Below are positions 33,711 through 42,381 of a DNA stretch of 48,717 nucleotides, piece after piece (within the stretch, counting starts at the first letter, position 1; each line of letters starts with the position of its first letter). Under the pieces are notes generated by a model that saw nothing but the letters and a program-made list of their open reading frames with translations, did not search any database and was not told where the DNA came from. The position numbers were made by a program, and so were the translations under genes. This DNA comes from Streptomyces sp. MspMP-M5 (GTDB lineage Bacteria > Actinomycetota > Actinomycetes > Streptomycetales > Streptomycetaceae): contig NZ_KB891917.1 in assembly GCF_000373585.1 (NCBI RefSeq), forward strand, positions 1-48,717, written 5' to 3'.

Positions 33711-34169
33711 ATGGCTCTGAGCATTACCATCACCGGCACACGGTCAACCGCATGCCACGAACTCACCTGGTACACGGACCTCTTCGCCTGCTACCTCGGG
33801 CCGTTCGCAAACGACGACGCCCATTTCCATATCGGCGGAGCGAAGGGGATCGACTCGCTGTCGCTTCTGTGGCTGGCCAGCAATGCGCAGTCCGCGATCA
33901 CGATCGTCGTGCCGGGGACTATCGACCAGCAGCCGACCGAGGCACAAGAGGCGATCAGCCAGTGCCGGAATCGGATCACGAACGTCATCGAGCTGCGTGC
34001 TTCGGAGCTGCGGTCGCCTGCCTACCATGCCCGCAACCAGTACATGGTCGACCGGTCCGACATGGTGATCGGGTTCCCTCTCGGCGAAGGTGACAGCACG
34101 TCCGGTACGTGGCAGACGATCAATCATGCCGCGGCGGGCGGGAAGCCTCGCCTGATCGTCCCCGTGTGA
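33711..34169 (+). CDS. SLOG/DprA-like Rossmann-fold protein
   Basis: 152 residues from the ATG at 33711; an upstream TTG would add two residues. It begins SITITGTRSTA, then FHIGGAKGIDSLSLLWLAS, which matches the glycine-rich nucleotide-binding loop of SLOG/TIR-related and DprA-like proteins. Later HARNQYMVDRSDMVIGFPLG carries the family-typical R-N-x-x-M-x-x-x-(S/A)D. Stand-alone SLOG proteins are predicted to bind nucleotides or NAD-derived signals, and several appear in defence loci. It precedes the HTH-TPR regulator by 25 bases in the same direction. Confidence 0.8.
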   Translation: MALSITITGTRSTACHELTWYTDLFACYLGPFANDDAHFHIGGAKGIDSLSLLWLASNAQSAITIVVPGTIDQQPTEAQEAISQCRNRITNVIELRASELRSPAYHARNQYMVDRSDMVIGFPLGEGDSTSGTWQTINHAAAGGKPRLIVPV

Positions 34170-34194
34170 CCAACGGCCCGGGCATGATGGGGAC

Positions 34195-35544
34195 ATGAGC
34201 GAGCACGATCGCCATCTCGGTGCGGCCACACTCAAGCGGCTGCGCCGCAGCCGCGGCATGTCCTTGGCCGACACCGCCCGCGCGTTGATTGACGTGGCCG
34301 CCCGTCTTGGGCAACCCATGGGCAGCAGTGTCGCCAGCGTTCAGCGGTCCGTCGCCCGGTGGGAGAGTGCCAGTCCGATCCTGCCCAGTGAGCGGTACCA
34401 ATTGCTGCTCGCCCACCTGTACGCCCGGTGCCCCGACGGCGAGACGGCCCTTGGTGCCGGCTCCGATTTCGCTGAGCTGCTCGATGCTCTGCGGCACCTC
34501 GGTGAGAGCGAGCGAGCCGTAGACGAACTTCGCCGCCTGCTGGTTCGGACCTCGACGGACGCCGGCTTCGACCTGCTCGCCCTGCTTGGCCCACAGGCGC
34601 GCACCACCCTCACCAAAGTGCTCGCGGATCCGGGGCAGGCGGACGAGGCGCTGCTCGAAGTGATGAGCACCGCGGTCAGCGACGTGAACCGTGAGGTGGG
34701 CAGTCTGCCCTTCGTGCGGCTGCAACTCCTCCTCGCGCCCGTCGTCGAATCATGTCGGCGGCTGCTTGCCAGCGATGTACCCGCGCCGTTGCTGCCGGGT
34801 TTGTGGACGGTCGCTGCGCAGACGTACACCCTTGCCGGCCGTCTCGCCTTCGAAACACGCGATGACATCGCTGCGCACAACTTGTACACCGCCGCCACCA
34901 CGGCGGCGGGGAACATCGGGACGCCGTGGCGCCGAGCCGTGGTGCACATGAGCCACGCTCTGGTCACGCTGTATTCCACGCCGGGATTGGAAGCTGCTCG
35001 TTGTCTCGTCGACGCTGCGGTGCGCGATGCCCGTGCCGGCGAAAGCGCCACCGTTCGTGCTCGTGCCCATGCGCTGCAGGCAGAGATCATCGCGCGGGCG
35101 GGAGGAGGGCACGCGCAGCGGCAGGCGCGGGCGGCTCTCTCCTTGGCCTGGTACGACCTCGACGGTGACCGCGTCGGTGATCCAGCGACATCGTCCTTCA
35201 CGGCCGCACACCTGCGCGGGTTCGAAGGTGTGACGTCGTTGCATGTCGGCGACGCAGCCGCCGCGCACGACGAGTTCGCCCGTTCTGCGGCGGCCCTGAC
35301 CCGGCCGCGTGAGCAGGTACAGCGAGCCATCGTCACCTCTGACCAGGCAATGGCCCGGCTGCGTCTCGGCGACCCGCAGTCGGCAGCCGCGCTCCTGCAC
35401 GCATGCGTCGACGCCGCGTCGGCGACGGGAGGCCGGGTAGCGATGATCCGGCTACGGCGGGCCCGACGAGAGCTGCGGCCCTGGCGCCGGGAGGACTGGG
35501 TTGCCGACCTCGACGATCACATGATCGAGTCCCTGGGCGCGTAG
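34195..35544 (+). CDS. HTH-domain regulator with TPR-like C-terminus
   Basis: 449 residues, ATG at 34195 with GGGG just before it. The N-terminal about 75 residues form an XRE-like helix-turn-helix (LKRLRRSRGMSLADTARALI, SVQRSVARWESASPILPSER). The remainder is almost all Ala-rich helices in repeats (TAAQTYTL-like pairs, HALQAEIIARAGG, FEGVTSLHVGDAAAAHDEFA) typical of TPR modules in Streptomyces regulators such as NsdA or BldD-linked proteins. It probably senses a ligand or peptide through the TPR part and regulates the SLOG gene or neighbours. The exact family was not determined. Confidence 0.85.
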   Translation: MSEHDRHLGAATLKRLRRSRGMSLADTARALIDVAARLGQPMGSSVASVQRSVARWESASPILPSERYQLLLAHLYARCPDGETALGAGSDFAELLDALRHLGESERAVDELRRLLVRTSTDAGFDLLALLGPQARTTLTKVLADPGQADEALLEVMSTAVSDVNREVGSLPFVRLQLLLAPVVESCRRLLASDVPAPLLPGLWTVAAQTYTLAGRLAFETRDDIAAHNLYTAATTAAGNIGTPWRRAVVHMSHALVTLYSTPGLEAARCLVDAAVRDARAGESATVRARAHALQAEIIARAGGGHAQRQARAALSLAWYDLDGDRVGDPATSSFTAAHLRGFEGVTSLHVGDAAAAHDEFARSAAALTRPREQVQRAIVTSDQAMARLRLGDPQSAAALLHACVDAASATGGRVAMIRLRRARRELRPWRREDWVADLDDHMIESLGA

Positions 35545-35679
35545 GTGCAAGGGCCGCCCGTGCCGGCCTGCGGGAGACGCTGTTGACGGGGGTTGCGTCG
35601 CCTGCGGACATGTCGGTCGACAGGCAGCGACAGCTGGGTACGCGGCCGGGTAACGACGGCCCCGCACCCGTGTTGCGCT

Positions 35680-36060
35680 CTACCGGTGAATGATCATGCA
35701 GGCCATGCCGGGCAGAACGCGGCCCGAAAGGTCTTTCCACTCAGTGCACAGTCGCGAGCCGTTGGGGAAGTTCTCGTTGATGCTCCAGCTCGTGTGGTCG
35801 GTATCGCCCGTGGTGTTGGCCGGCGTCCAACCTCGAAGGTTCCGCTTCCACTTCCCGTTCTCGCGGAGCGTCAGGAATGCCTGGGCTTGAATCCGGTGCG
35901 GCGTGCGGGCCGTGGTCACGCTGTCCACGTGCAATCCGTCCCCGTACACGGTGATCCGGTTCCCCAGCCGAGTGGCCGACCCGGTGGCTTCCGCCGGCTG
36001 TGTGCCGCCCAACGCAGCGAGCGCGGCAAGAACCATCGAAATCATCATGTTTCTGCGCAT
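35680..36060 (-). CDS. Small secreted protein
   Basis: 126 residues. It starts MRRNMMISMVLAALAALGG, a Sec signal peptide likely cleaved after an Ala near TQPAEATG. The mature part (about 100 residues) reads as beta-rich: NRITVYGDGLHVDSVTTART, AQAFLTLRENGKWKRNLRGW, SWSINENFPNGSRLCTEW, ending MACMIIHR. Two Cys in the mature region could form one disulphide. Similar small secreted proteins are frequent in Streptomyces; none has a known function to my knowledge. It stands alone on the minus strand. Confidence 0.8.
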   Translation of the reverse strand: MRRNMMISMVLAALAALGGTQPAEATGSATRLGNRITVYGDGLHVDSVTTARTPHRIQAQAFLTLRENGKWKRNLRGWTPANTTGDTDHTSWSINENFPNGSRLCTEWKDLSGRVLPGMACMIIHR

Positions 36061-36277
36061 ACCGAACGAACGAGTGCAGAAGGCTTACGTGCCGAATTCA
36101 GATCAAGATCATCCATCGGCGTGAAGCTCGGCGAACCGTCTCATGCAGCCGTACCGCCACTTCGCCAGAGTTGCTTGAAACGCCGCTAAAGACCTCTTGA
36201 CCAGTGGGTTCCGCTCTTCGCAAGCACCACGGTTCGGTGGTCGCGTTCCGGCCGCGACCACCGTGGAGGTCTTCCGA

Positions 36278-36424
36278 ATGACCCCTGTCCTATTCGTCGC
36301 CGTCTCCCTGACGCTGTTGCTCACCCACGCGGGCTGCGAAGCGAGCATGTGCGTACGTCCGGGGCGCGGCCGCCACCGCCGCGTCACCCGGGGGCGGCAT
36401 GCCGCGCGAGGGGGTCGACGATGA
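36278..36424 (+). CDS. Small membrane protein coupled to RsbW-like ATPase
   Basis: 48 residues from the ATG at 36278, with GGAGG 9 bases upstream. One hydrophobic helix (TPVLFVAVSLTLLLTHAG), two Cys and an Arg-rich tail (RRVTRGRHAARGGRR). Its stop overlaps the next start by ATGA, which strongly supports translation. It may serve mainly to couple or tether the following ATPase; function unknown. Confidence 0.6.
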   Translation: MTPVLFVAVSLTLLLTHAGCEASMCVRPGRGRHRRVTRGRHAARGGRR

Positions 36425-36900
36425 CCCAGCCGCTGTACCAGAGAAGGCACGGTGTCCACGTCCTGTGGCGCTGGACCCGGGAAACGCCTCATGCAGCGAA
36501 GCGCGCCCGGGCTGCCCTGAGCTGCGCTTTGGACGAACTCGGGTACGGAGGCGAGGCAGTCGTCGACGCCGTACTGGCGGCGTCCGAGCTGATCGCCAAT
36601 GCTCTTGAGCACGCGCCTGGCCCATACGAGATGCGCTTGCGCTTCACCGCGGCGGACCTGATCTGCGAAGTGGTGGATCGGGATCCCCGCATTCCCGCGG
36701 TTCCCGGCTTCCCGGCGACTGCCCCGTTCGAACCGGCGCCAGAGAAGCGTGGGGGCGGCATCGATGCCTTGCTCGAAGTGCTTTCGGAGCGAGGGAGGGG
36801 TCTCCATATCGTCAATCAACTCACCTGTGGGGCCTGGGGGTTTGTGTCCCGGAGGAGGGAAGGGGTGAAGGTGGCCTGGATAGTGGTCGCCGAGAGCTGA
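36421..36900 (+). CDS. RsbW-like ATP-binding protein (HATPase_c_2)
   Basis: 159 residues, ATG at 36421 coupled to the preceding small gene. GHKL ATPase motifs: N-box LAASELIANALEHA, G1 region DRDPRIPAVPG, and G2 around ERGRGLHIVNQLTCGAWG. Single-domain proteins of this kind in Streptomyces are relatives of the anti-sigma kinase RsbW/SpoIIAB and usually regulate a sigma factor or anti-anti-sigma partner encoded elsewhere. No sigma factor is encoded next to it here. A very strong terminator follows. Confidence 0.9.
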   Translation: MTQPLYQRRHGVHVLWRWTRETPHAAKRARAALSCALDELGYGGEAVVDAVLAASELIANALEHAPGPYEMRLRFTAADLICEVVDRDPRIPAVPGFPATAPFEPAPEKRGGGIDALLEVLSERGRGLHIVNQLTCGAWGFVSRRREGVKVAWIVVAES

Positions 36901-36921
36901 GGCCGTCGTTGATGGACGCAC

Positions 36922-36959
36922 CGTGCCGGTTGCCGCCCGCCCGGGCGGCGACCGGCACG
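36922..36959 (+). terminator. 17-bp stem-loop terminator
   Basis: CGTGCCGGT...ACCGGCACG (9 bp), a T/G wobble pair, and GCCGCCC-GCCC-GGGCGGC (7 bp) form one long stem with a 4-base loop, 21 bases after the ATPase stop. CTCTTT follows. Confidence 0.85.
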
Positions 36960-37116
36960 CTCTTTGGGGGCGCACCGCGGTCAATGGCTCATGCGGAGAT
37001 AAGGAGGGGCGCTTCCTCTTGTGGTGGGCTGCGTGGCGCTCGGTAGCGCCAACTTGCAATTTCGTGACAGAGAGTGGTTAGTTAGGTTCGTTCGGTGATG
37101 GAAGGTGGGGGTCGTA

Positions 37117-37659
37117 ATGCGCGATGGGCGACTGAGGCGGCAAATCGGCTGGGCTTGCGCAGCTGCCACTGTTCTGGCTTTTGTGGGCGGATGTGCGGGA
37201 AACGCGTCCGACACCACACCGCGCCCCCAGAGGACGGGTGACTCGACACCGTCCCAGAAGCCCAGCTCGGAACACGCAGACGCACTTGCTGTCTACCGGG
37301 CCATGTGGCGTGACTTCGCGAAAGCGTCAGAGACATCCGATGCGATGTCCCCGGTGTTGCGCGTGCACGCTACGGGCGGAGCGCTCGAATTGATGAAGTA
37401 CAGCATGCGGAAGGCCAAGCAAGACCAGGTCGTCAGCAAGGGTGCGCCGAAGGTGGACCCGCAAGTGGTGTCGGCGACTGGCCAAGAGGTCACACTGCGG
37501 GACTGCGTGGACGGCACAAGGTGGTTGCTTTACAAGCTGAACGGCGAGCTGAAGAACGACGTGCCGGGGATTCACACCAAAGCCGACGCGACGGTGCGGT
37601 TCGATGGCGGCACGTGGAAGGTATCCAAGCTCTACCTCCACCAGGCCGGGTCGTGCTGA
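37117..37659 (+). CDS. Putative lipoprotein at the start of the tad locus
   Basis: 180 residues, ATG at 37117 with GAAGGTGGGGG before it. The signal peptide has an RRQ basic end, hydrophobic AAATVLAFVGG and a lipobox-like VGGC (Cys about residue 29). The mature region starts with a Ser/Thr/Pro-rich linker, then a domain with ALAVYRAMWRDFAKASETSD and KVDPQVVSATGQEVTLRDCV, ending WKVSKLYLHQAGSC. The fold resembles NTF2-like or similar small extracellular domains; this is a guess. It is coupled to the next gene (TGATG), so it belongs to the pilus-associated operon. Confidence 0.8.
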   Translation: MRDGRLRRQIGWACAAATVLAFVGGCAGNASDTTPRPQRTGDSTPSQKPSSEHADALAVYRAMWRDFAKASETSDAMSPVLRVHATGGALELMKYSMRKAKQDQVVSKGAPKVDPQVVSATGQEVTLRDCVDGTRWLLYKLNGELKNDVPGIHTKADATVRFDGGTWKVSKLYLHQAGSC

Positions 37660-38528
37660 TGCCCTCGCTGCGGCCAGCGCTGTCAGCAACGCTGGCGGTC
37701 GCGCTCGCTGGTGGTTGGGTCGTGAGGGCGCCGATCTCGGTGGCAAGAGCTGACGGGACGACCCAACTTGCCGCGGGGGTCAGTTGCGCCCCCGGCGGCT
37801 GCGACGCCGTGGCGAAGAGCATCACGAAGCCCCCAGGCGGTGGGAAGGGCACGCCCGCACCGCAGCAGCACGAACAGTCGGCCGGGCATGGCGGTGGCAA
37901 CCCGATCGACGAGGCAACGAGCGCCCTGTCGTATGGGTGGGAGCGCGACGAAGTCCCTGCTGGTCTGCTGGCCGCTGGAAAGGGCATGGTTCCGCGTGTC
38001 GAGGGTGAGGATGCCAAAGCACCTGATACGGGCGGGCGGCGGAAGGCCGGGGTGAGGGAGATCGTGCGGCAGGCAGTGTCGCGGCTGCGGTTGCCGAAGC
38101 CGGTGATCCATACGAGTCCCCGCGAGGACCTTGCTCAGGTGGTTCGGGTGCCGACATGGATATGGGTGGACAAGGGAACGTGGGGCTCGGTGGCAACGTC
38201 GGCAGCCGTGGACGGGGTGAGCGTGACGGCGAAGGCCCGGCCGCGGAAGGCGGTGTGGTCGATGGGCGATGGCGCCGTTGTGGAGTGTCGGGGCCCGGGG
38301 ACGCCTTACTCGGATCGATTCGACCCCAAAGAGTCTTCACCCGACTGTGGTTACACGTATCAGCAGGCGTCGACTTCCATGCCAGGCAAGGCATTCCCGG
38401 TGAAGGTGCAGGTCGTCTGGGACGTGGAGTGGGAGGGAGGCGGGAAGTCCGGGGTGGTGCCGGGACTGGTGATGGCTGCTGAGCGGCCGTTGGTCGTCGA
38501 TGAGGTCCAGGCCGTCGTGACGCACTGA
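37659..38528 (+). CDS. Secreted protein of the tad locus, unknown function
   Basis: 289 residues from the ATG at 37659, sharing one base with the previous stop; a GTG six bases earlier is possible. The signal peptide (LRPALSATLAVALAGGWVVR) ends near VARAD. The mature part has a low-complexity Gly/Pro/Gln stretch (residues 55-75), then a beta-rich domain with VRVPTWIWVDKGTWGSVATS, CRGPGTPYSDRF, SSPDCGYTYQQASTSMPGKA and VQVVWDVEWEGGG. Proteins like this are regularly found upstream of the SAF/CpaB gene in actinobacterial tad loci. It may be an envelope part of the pilus. Confidence 0.75.
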   Translation: MPSLRPALSATLAVALAGGWVVRAPISVARADGTTQLAAGVSCAPGGCDAVAKSITKPPGGGKGTPAPQQHEQSAGHGGGNPIDEATSALSYGWERDEVPAGLLAAGKGMVPRVEGEDAKAPDTGGRRKAGVREIVRQAVSRLRLPKPVIHTSPREDLAQVVRVPTWIWVDKGTWGSVATSAAVDGVSVTAKARPRKAVWSMGDGAVVECRGPGTPYSDRFDPKESSPDCGYTYQQASTSMPGKAFPVKVQVVWDVEWEGGGKSGVVPGLVMAAERPLVVDEVQAVVTH

Positions 38529-38606
38529 CGGGCCGCGTGAACGAGCGGTTCGGTTCTAAAGACACCGCTCGGTGGAAGTCGGAATGTTCTTTCTGTGGGG
38601 AGAATT

Positions 38607-39308
38607 GTGGGTACCTCCTTGTCTTCTTCAGCTCCGAAGAGCGTCGGGGCCGGCGTGCCGGGGGCGCGCGGGCCGGGTCCGGAGCGGAAGCCGACACCGA
38701 CAGGGGGCCGGAGACGTCGGTTGGGCTGGGTGTGGGCCGGGGTGGGGGCGGTGGTGGTCTCGGCCGTGGGTTTCACGATGGTGGCGAAGGTGGTGGGGGA
38801 ACGGGATCGGGTGTTGGTCCTGGCGCACGATGTGCCGGTGGGAGAGGTGCTGAAGCCGGCAGATCTGCGGGTGGTGGAGGTGGCTGCGGAGGCAGGTGTC
38901 GTGCCGGCCGTTGACCGTGGGACGGTGCTGGGGCGGCGAGCGAGCGTGCCGCTTGTAGCCGGGGCGCTGCTGGCGCCAGGACAGGTAGGAACGCGTGCCG
39001 GATTCCCACCGCTGGGTTCTTCGCAGGTGGCGTTCGCTGTGGAGCAGGGAGGTGCACCGCCGGATCTCTCCCGGGGAGAACGTGTGGCGGTTCTGCCTGG
39101 GCCGGCTGGTGTCGGCCAGGTGCGAGGCGACGATGAGGCGCCGACCTCGGCGGTGACAGGCACGGTGACGGGGGTGCGGGCGCCGGAGTCGGCGGGTGGG
39201 CCTCGGGTGATCACGGTGCTGGTGGAGACCGCGGCTGCGCGACGGGTCGCGCAGCTGGAGCATCCGCGTGTGGTGGTGCTGTCCGCCCAGGGACGTGAAG
39301 CTCCGTGA
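38607..39308 (+). CDS. SAF-domain protein, CpaB/RcpC-like
   Basis: 233 residues from the GTG at 38607, which has GGGGAG closely upstream; a GTG at 38595 is weaker. A Pro/Gly/Arg-rich start, one membrane helix (WVWAGVGAVVVSAVGFTMVA), then a SAF-like domain (VLVLAHDVPVGEVLKPADLR, GRRASVPLVAGALLAPGQVG) and a C-terminal beta-rich part (ITVLVETAAARRVAQLEHPR). CpaB/RcpC proteins connect the pilus base to the cell wall or outer layers. The next gene starts inside its stop. Confidence 0.88.
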   Translation: MGTSLSSSAPKSVGAGVPGARGPGPERKPTPTGGRRRRLGWVWAGVGAVVVSAVGFTMVAKVVGERDRVLVLAHDVPVGEVLKPADLRVVEVAAEAGVVPAVDRGTVLGRRASVPLVAGALLAPGQVGTRAGFPPLGSSQVAFAVEQGGAPPDLSRGERVAVLPGPAGVGQVRGDDEAPTSAVTGTVTGVRAPESAGGPRVITVLVETAAARRVAQLEHPRVVVLSAQGREAP

Positions 39309-40121
39309 GGCGCCTGGTGATTGTCGGGTCGGTTACCGGTGCGCCGGGGGTGACGACGACAGCGCTGGCGTTGGCTGCCGCGTGGCCGTCTGAGGCGGAT
39401 GGTGGGGTTCGGCCGGTGGTGGTGGAGGCGGACGGGTCTGGTGGGGACCTGATGATGCGGTTCGGACTGCCCCCCTGCTCCATCGCTGTTGGATGTGGCG
39501 GCCACGGTCGGAAAGCCGCATCCGGGTTCCTTGTTGGGGGCGGTGAGCGAACTTCCCTTCGGGGTGCGGGCGGTGGTGGCCGTGCCTGGGCGACGCCCGT
39601 GCACCGGGGCGGTGCGGTTGTTGGCCACCGAGGGCGGCCGGGGCGTACTGCTCGGGGAGGAGGGTGACCAGGGCACGGTGCTGCTGGACGTCGGGCGGCT
39701 TGGTGAGGAGACCACGTCCTTGCTGCGGGCTGCTGATCAGGTGGTCCTGGTGGCGAGGGGTGGGGCGGAGCCGTTGACGCATGTGTCCGCGTACGGGCTG
39801 GAGGCCGAGGCGTATGCGGGGCGGTTGACGCTGGCCGTGGTCGGGCCGTGCCCGTATCCGGCGAAGGAGATCGCAGAGGCGTTGTGTATCAAGCGGGTGG
39901 TCTTCCTGCCCTGGGATGCCAAGGCTGTCAGCGCGATGAGCCGCGGTAGGCGTGGGGCGTTGCGGACGACGGGGCTTCGGGTGCCACCGCTGATGGCGGC
40001 CGTGAAGGTGCTGGCTCGACAGCTGGCTGGGACGGCGGAGAGCGACGCTGGGCTGAAGGTGGTCGAGCAGTGGCGGCCGGGGCCGGTGCAAGTACCGGTA
40101 GATGACGGGAGCGCGTCGTGA
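39305..40121 (+). pseudogene. TadZ/CpaE-like ParA-type ATPase with a one-base frameshift
   Basis: GTG at 39305 overlaps the previous stop (GTGA). The first 55 residues (RRLVIVGSVTGAPGVTTTAL, a deviant Walker A as in TadZ; VVVEADGSGGDLMMRFGLPP) are in one frame. At 39470-39475 there are six C residues; five would continue directly into PPAPSLLDVAATVGKPHPGS and onward to 40121, which ends in GTGA overlap with tadA. The whole would be about 271 residues, normal for this family. Either a real frameshift, a sequencing error in the C-run, or +1 slippage on CCC. TadZ positions the secretion ATPase at the pole, so loss would matter for piliation. Confidence 0.85.
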
Positions 40122-41467
40122 GCGAAGGGCTTATGTCGCCGGGAGCGGTAGCCACTGGTGGCGAGGGAGAGTTGGCTGGGTTTGTGCGGCAGCGGGTGGT
40201 GGCCCGCCTGGCGCAGTACGCCGGCGAACGGGAGTCGGCGGGGTTGCCGGCGGAGGACGAGGCGGCGCGCCGGGCCACAGTGGATCGGCTGTTGGCCGAG
40301 GAACTGGGGGCCCAGCGGCGTCAGGCTCTCGCACAGGGCCGTCAGGTCGTCGACCCGACCGTTGAGGAGCGGGTTGCGCAGGCCGTCAAGGACGGGTTGT
40401 TCGGCACGGGCAGCTTGGAGCGTCTGCTGGCCGATGCATCGATCGAGAACATCTGCGTCAACGGTTGCGACGTGGTGTGGGTCAAGGACGCGGTGGGACA
40501 GTGGCGCCGCGAGCGTCCCGTGGCCGGCTCGGATGCCGAGCTGGTGGACATGGTCCGTACCCTCGCGGCCGGTACGGGTAGTGAGGAGCGGCGCTTCGAC
40601 CGCGGTGTTCCCCGGCTGAACTTGCAACTTCCCGACGGGTCGAGGTTGTTCGCGGTGATGGCCGTCACGGGAAGGGTGTCGTTGACCATTCGACGCCACC
40701 GTTTCCCGGCGGCGTCGATGGCCGAGCTGGTGCGGCTTGGCGTGTGTGATCAGCAGTTGGCCGAGTTCTTGACGGCGCTGGTGCGGGCGCGCAAGAACAT
40801 CGTGATCGGTGGCGGGACGAATGTCGGCAAGACCACCGTGCTGCGGGCCTTCGCACATGAGATTCCGCCCATGGAGCGGCTGGTGACGATCGAGGACACT
40901 TTCGAGCTCGGTCTGGACGCCGATCCGGTGGCGCATCCGAACGTGGTGGCGATGCAGGCCCGGGAGCCCAATATCGAGGGGCAGGGCGGTATCGACCAGG
41001 CGGAGCTGGTGCGTTGGGGGTTACGGATGTCTCCGGACCGGGTCATCGTCGGGGAGATCCGCGGGGCCGAGGTCATCCCGATGTGCAATGCCATGTCACA
41101 GGGCAATGACGGCTCCCTGTCCACCATCCACGCCTCCACCTCGCGCGGTGTGTTCACCAAACTCGCCTCCTACGCAGCACAAGCCCCAGAACGGCTGTCG
41201 CTGGAGGCAACGAACCTGATGGTCGCCTCCGCGGTCCACTTCGTCGTGCACCTGGGCTGGGATACGGAGGGGCGGCGGGCGATCGACTCGGTGCGCGAGG
41301 TCATCGACGCCGACGGGGCACAGATCGTCTCCAACGAGGTCTACCGCCCAGGTCCCGAAGGGCGGGCCGTTCCCGCAACCCCGCTGCGCACGGAGACTCT
41401 CAACGACCTGGTCGCGGCCGGGCTGCAGCCGCAGCGCGCAGACACCTCGTGGTGGGGAGCGGCGTGA
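40118..41467 (+). CDS. tadA: Pilus assembly/secretion ATPase TadA (CpaF family)
   Basis: 449 residues, GTG start overlapping the TadZ-like stop. An N-terminal helical domain (1-110), then ASIENICVNGCDVVWVKD and the ATPase core: Walker A IGGGTNVGKTT (about 230), the Asp box around ERLVTIEDTFEL, Walker B RVIVGEIRGAEV and the His box SLSTIHAS. This is the complete CpaF set. It forms a hexamer that drives assembly of the Flp pilus through TadB/TadC. The next gene starts within its stop (TGATG). Confidence 0.96.
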   Translation: MSEGLMSPGAVATGGEGELAGFVRQRVVARLAQYAGERESAGLPAEDEAARRATVDRLLAEELGAQRRQALAQGRQVVDPTVEERVAQAVKDGLFGTGSLERLLADASIENICVNGCDVVWVKDAVGQWRRERPVAGSDAELVDMVRTLAAGTGSEERRFDRGVPRLNLQLPDGSRLFAVMAVTGRVSLTIRRHRFPAASMAELVRLGVCDQQLAEFLTALVRARKNIVIGGGTNVGKTTVLRAFAHEIPPMERLVTIEDTFELGLDADPVAHPNVVAMQAREPNIEGQGGIDQAELVRWGLRMSPDRVIVGEIRGAEVIPMCNAMSQGNDGSLSTIHASTSRGVFTKLASYAAQAPERLSLEATNLMVASAVHFVVHLGWDTEGRRAIDSVREVIDADGAQIVSNEVYRPGPEGRAVPATPLRTETLNDLVAAGLQPQRADTSWWGAA

Positions 41468-42381
41468 TGACCTCGTTCAACTGGGGAACGGGAGCCGTGA
41501 CGGCGGTGGCGGTGGGCTGCGGTACGGTCTGCGGCCTCGGGCTGGTGGCGATCGGGTACGGCGCCGCCCGGCGGGCGGCGCGCGAGGAGGAGCCCGGGTT
41601 CGGGCGCCGACTGGCCGAGCGGTGGCCTGCAGACTGGTCCTCGCGACGTGTCGTGATCGCGGTGATGGCCGGGGTGATCGTGGGCGCGTTGACGGGTTGG
41701 CCGGTGGCGGCCGTACTGACCACGGTCGCCGTGTTGACCTTGCCCGGGCTGCTCGGCCCGGACCGTGCGACGGCCTCGCGTACGGAGCGAATGGAAGCGC
41801 TGGCGGCGTGGACGGAGATGCTGCGCGACACCCTCTCCGCCGCGGCCGGCATGGAGCAAGCAGTGCTGGCGACGGCGGACATCGCGCCGGCCGCTCTCGA
41901 GTCCGAGATGCGGACGCTGGCTGCGACTGTCCGGTCGGGCCGCTCGCTGCCCGCGGCGCTGAGGGCGTTCGCCGTGGAGGTGGACGATCCTTTGGCGGAT
42001 GTGGTGGTAGCCGCGCTGGTCATGGCGTCCGAGCAGCAAGCAGGGCAGTTGGCGCCGCTGCTGGGTGAGCTTGCGGAGTCGGTGCGAGAGCAGGTGGCCA
42101 TGCGGCAGCGCGTCGACGCGGGTCGGGCGAGCGTGCGGACCGGCGTGCGCGTCACGGTGATCGTCACGTTGGGGATGGCGGTGGGGATGGTGGTCTTCAA
42201 TCGCCCGTTCCTGGATCCGTTCAACACGTGGACGGGGCAGGCCGTACTGGCGATGGTGGGGGGCTTGTTCGCCGCCAGCTTCACCTATCTGTCGGCGATC
42301 GGCCGCGTCGACGAGCCCATCCGTCTGATCACCCCCGCCGCAGTCGCCGGCACGAGCCCGGCACCGGGAGGCCAACGGTGA
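41467..42381 (+). CDS. tadB: Tad membrane platform protein TadB
   Basis: 304 residues. Helices near the N-terminus (VTAVAVGCGTVCGLGLVAIG; VVIAVMAGVIVGALTGWPVA), a cytoplasmic type II secretion F-like domain (MEALAAWTEMLRDTLSAAAG, LATADIAPAALESEMRTLAA, QVAMRQRVDAGRASVRTGVR) and two C-terminal helices (VTVIVTLGMAVGMVVFN; AVLAMVGGLFAASFTYLSA). It overlaps both the ATPase gene and the next gene, so the operon is tightly coupled. Confidence 0.92.
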   Translation: MTSFNWGTGAVTAVAVGCGTVCGLGLVAIGYGAARRAAREEEPGFGRRLAERWPADWSSRRVVIAVMAGVIVGALTGWPVAAVLTTVAVLTLPGLLGPDRATASRTERMEALAAWTEMLRDTLSAAAGMEQAVLATADIAPAALESEMRTLAATVRSGRSLPAALRAFAVEVDDPLADVVVAALVMASEQQAGQLAPLLGELAESVREQVAMRQRVDAGRASVRTGVRVTVIVTLGMAVGMVVFNRPFLDPFNTWTGQAVLAMVGGLFAASFTYLSAIGRVDEPIRLITPAAVAGTSPAPGGQR

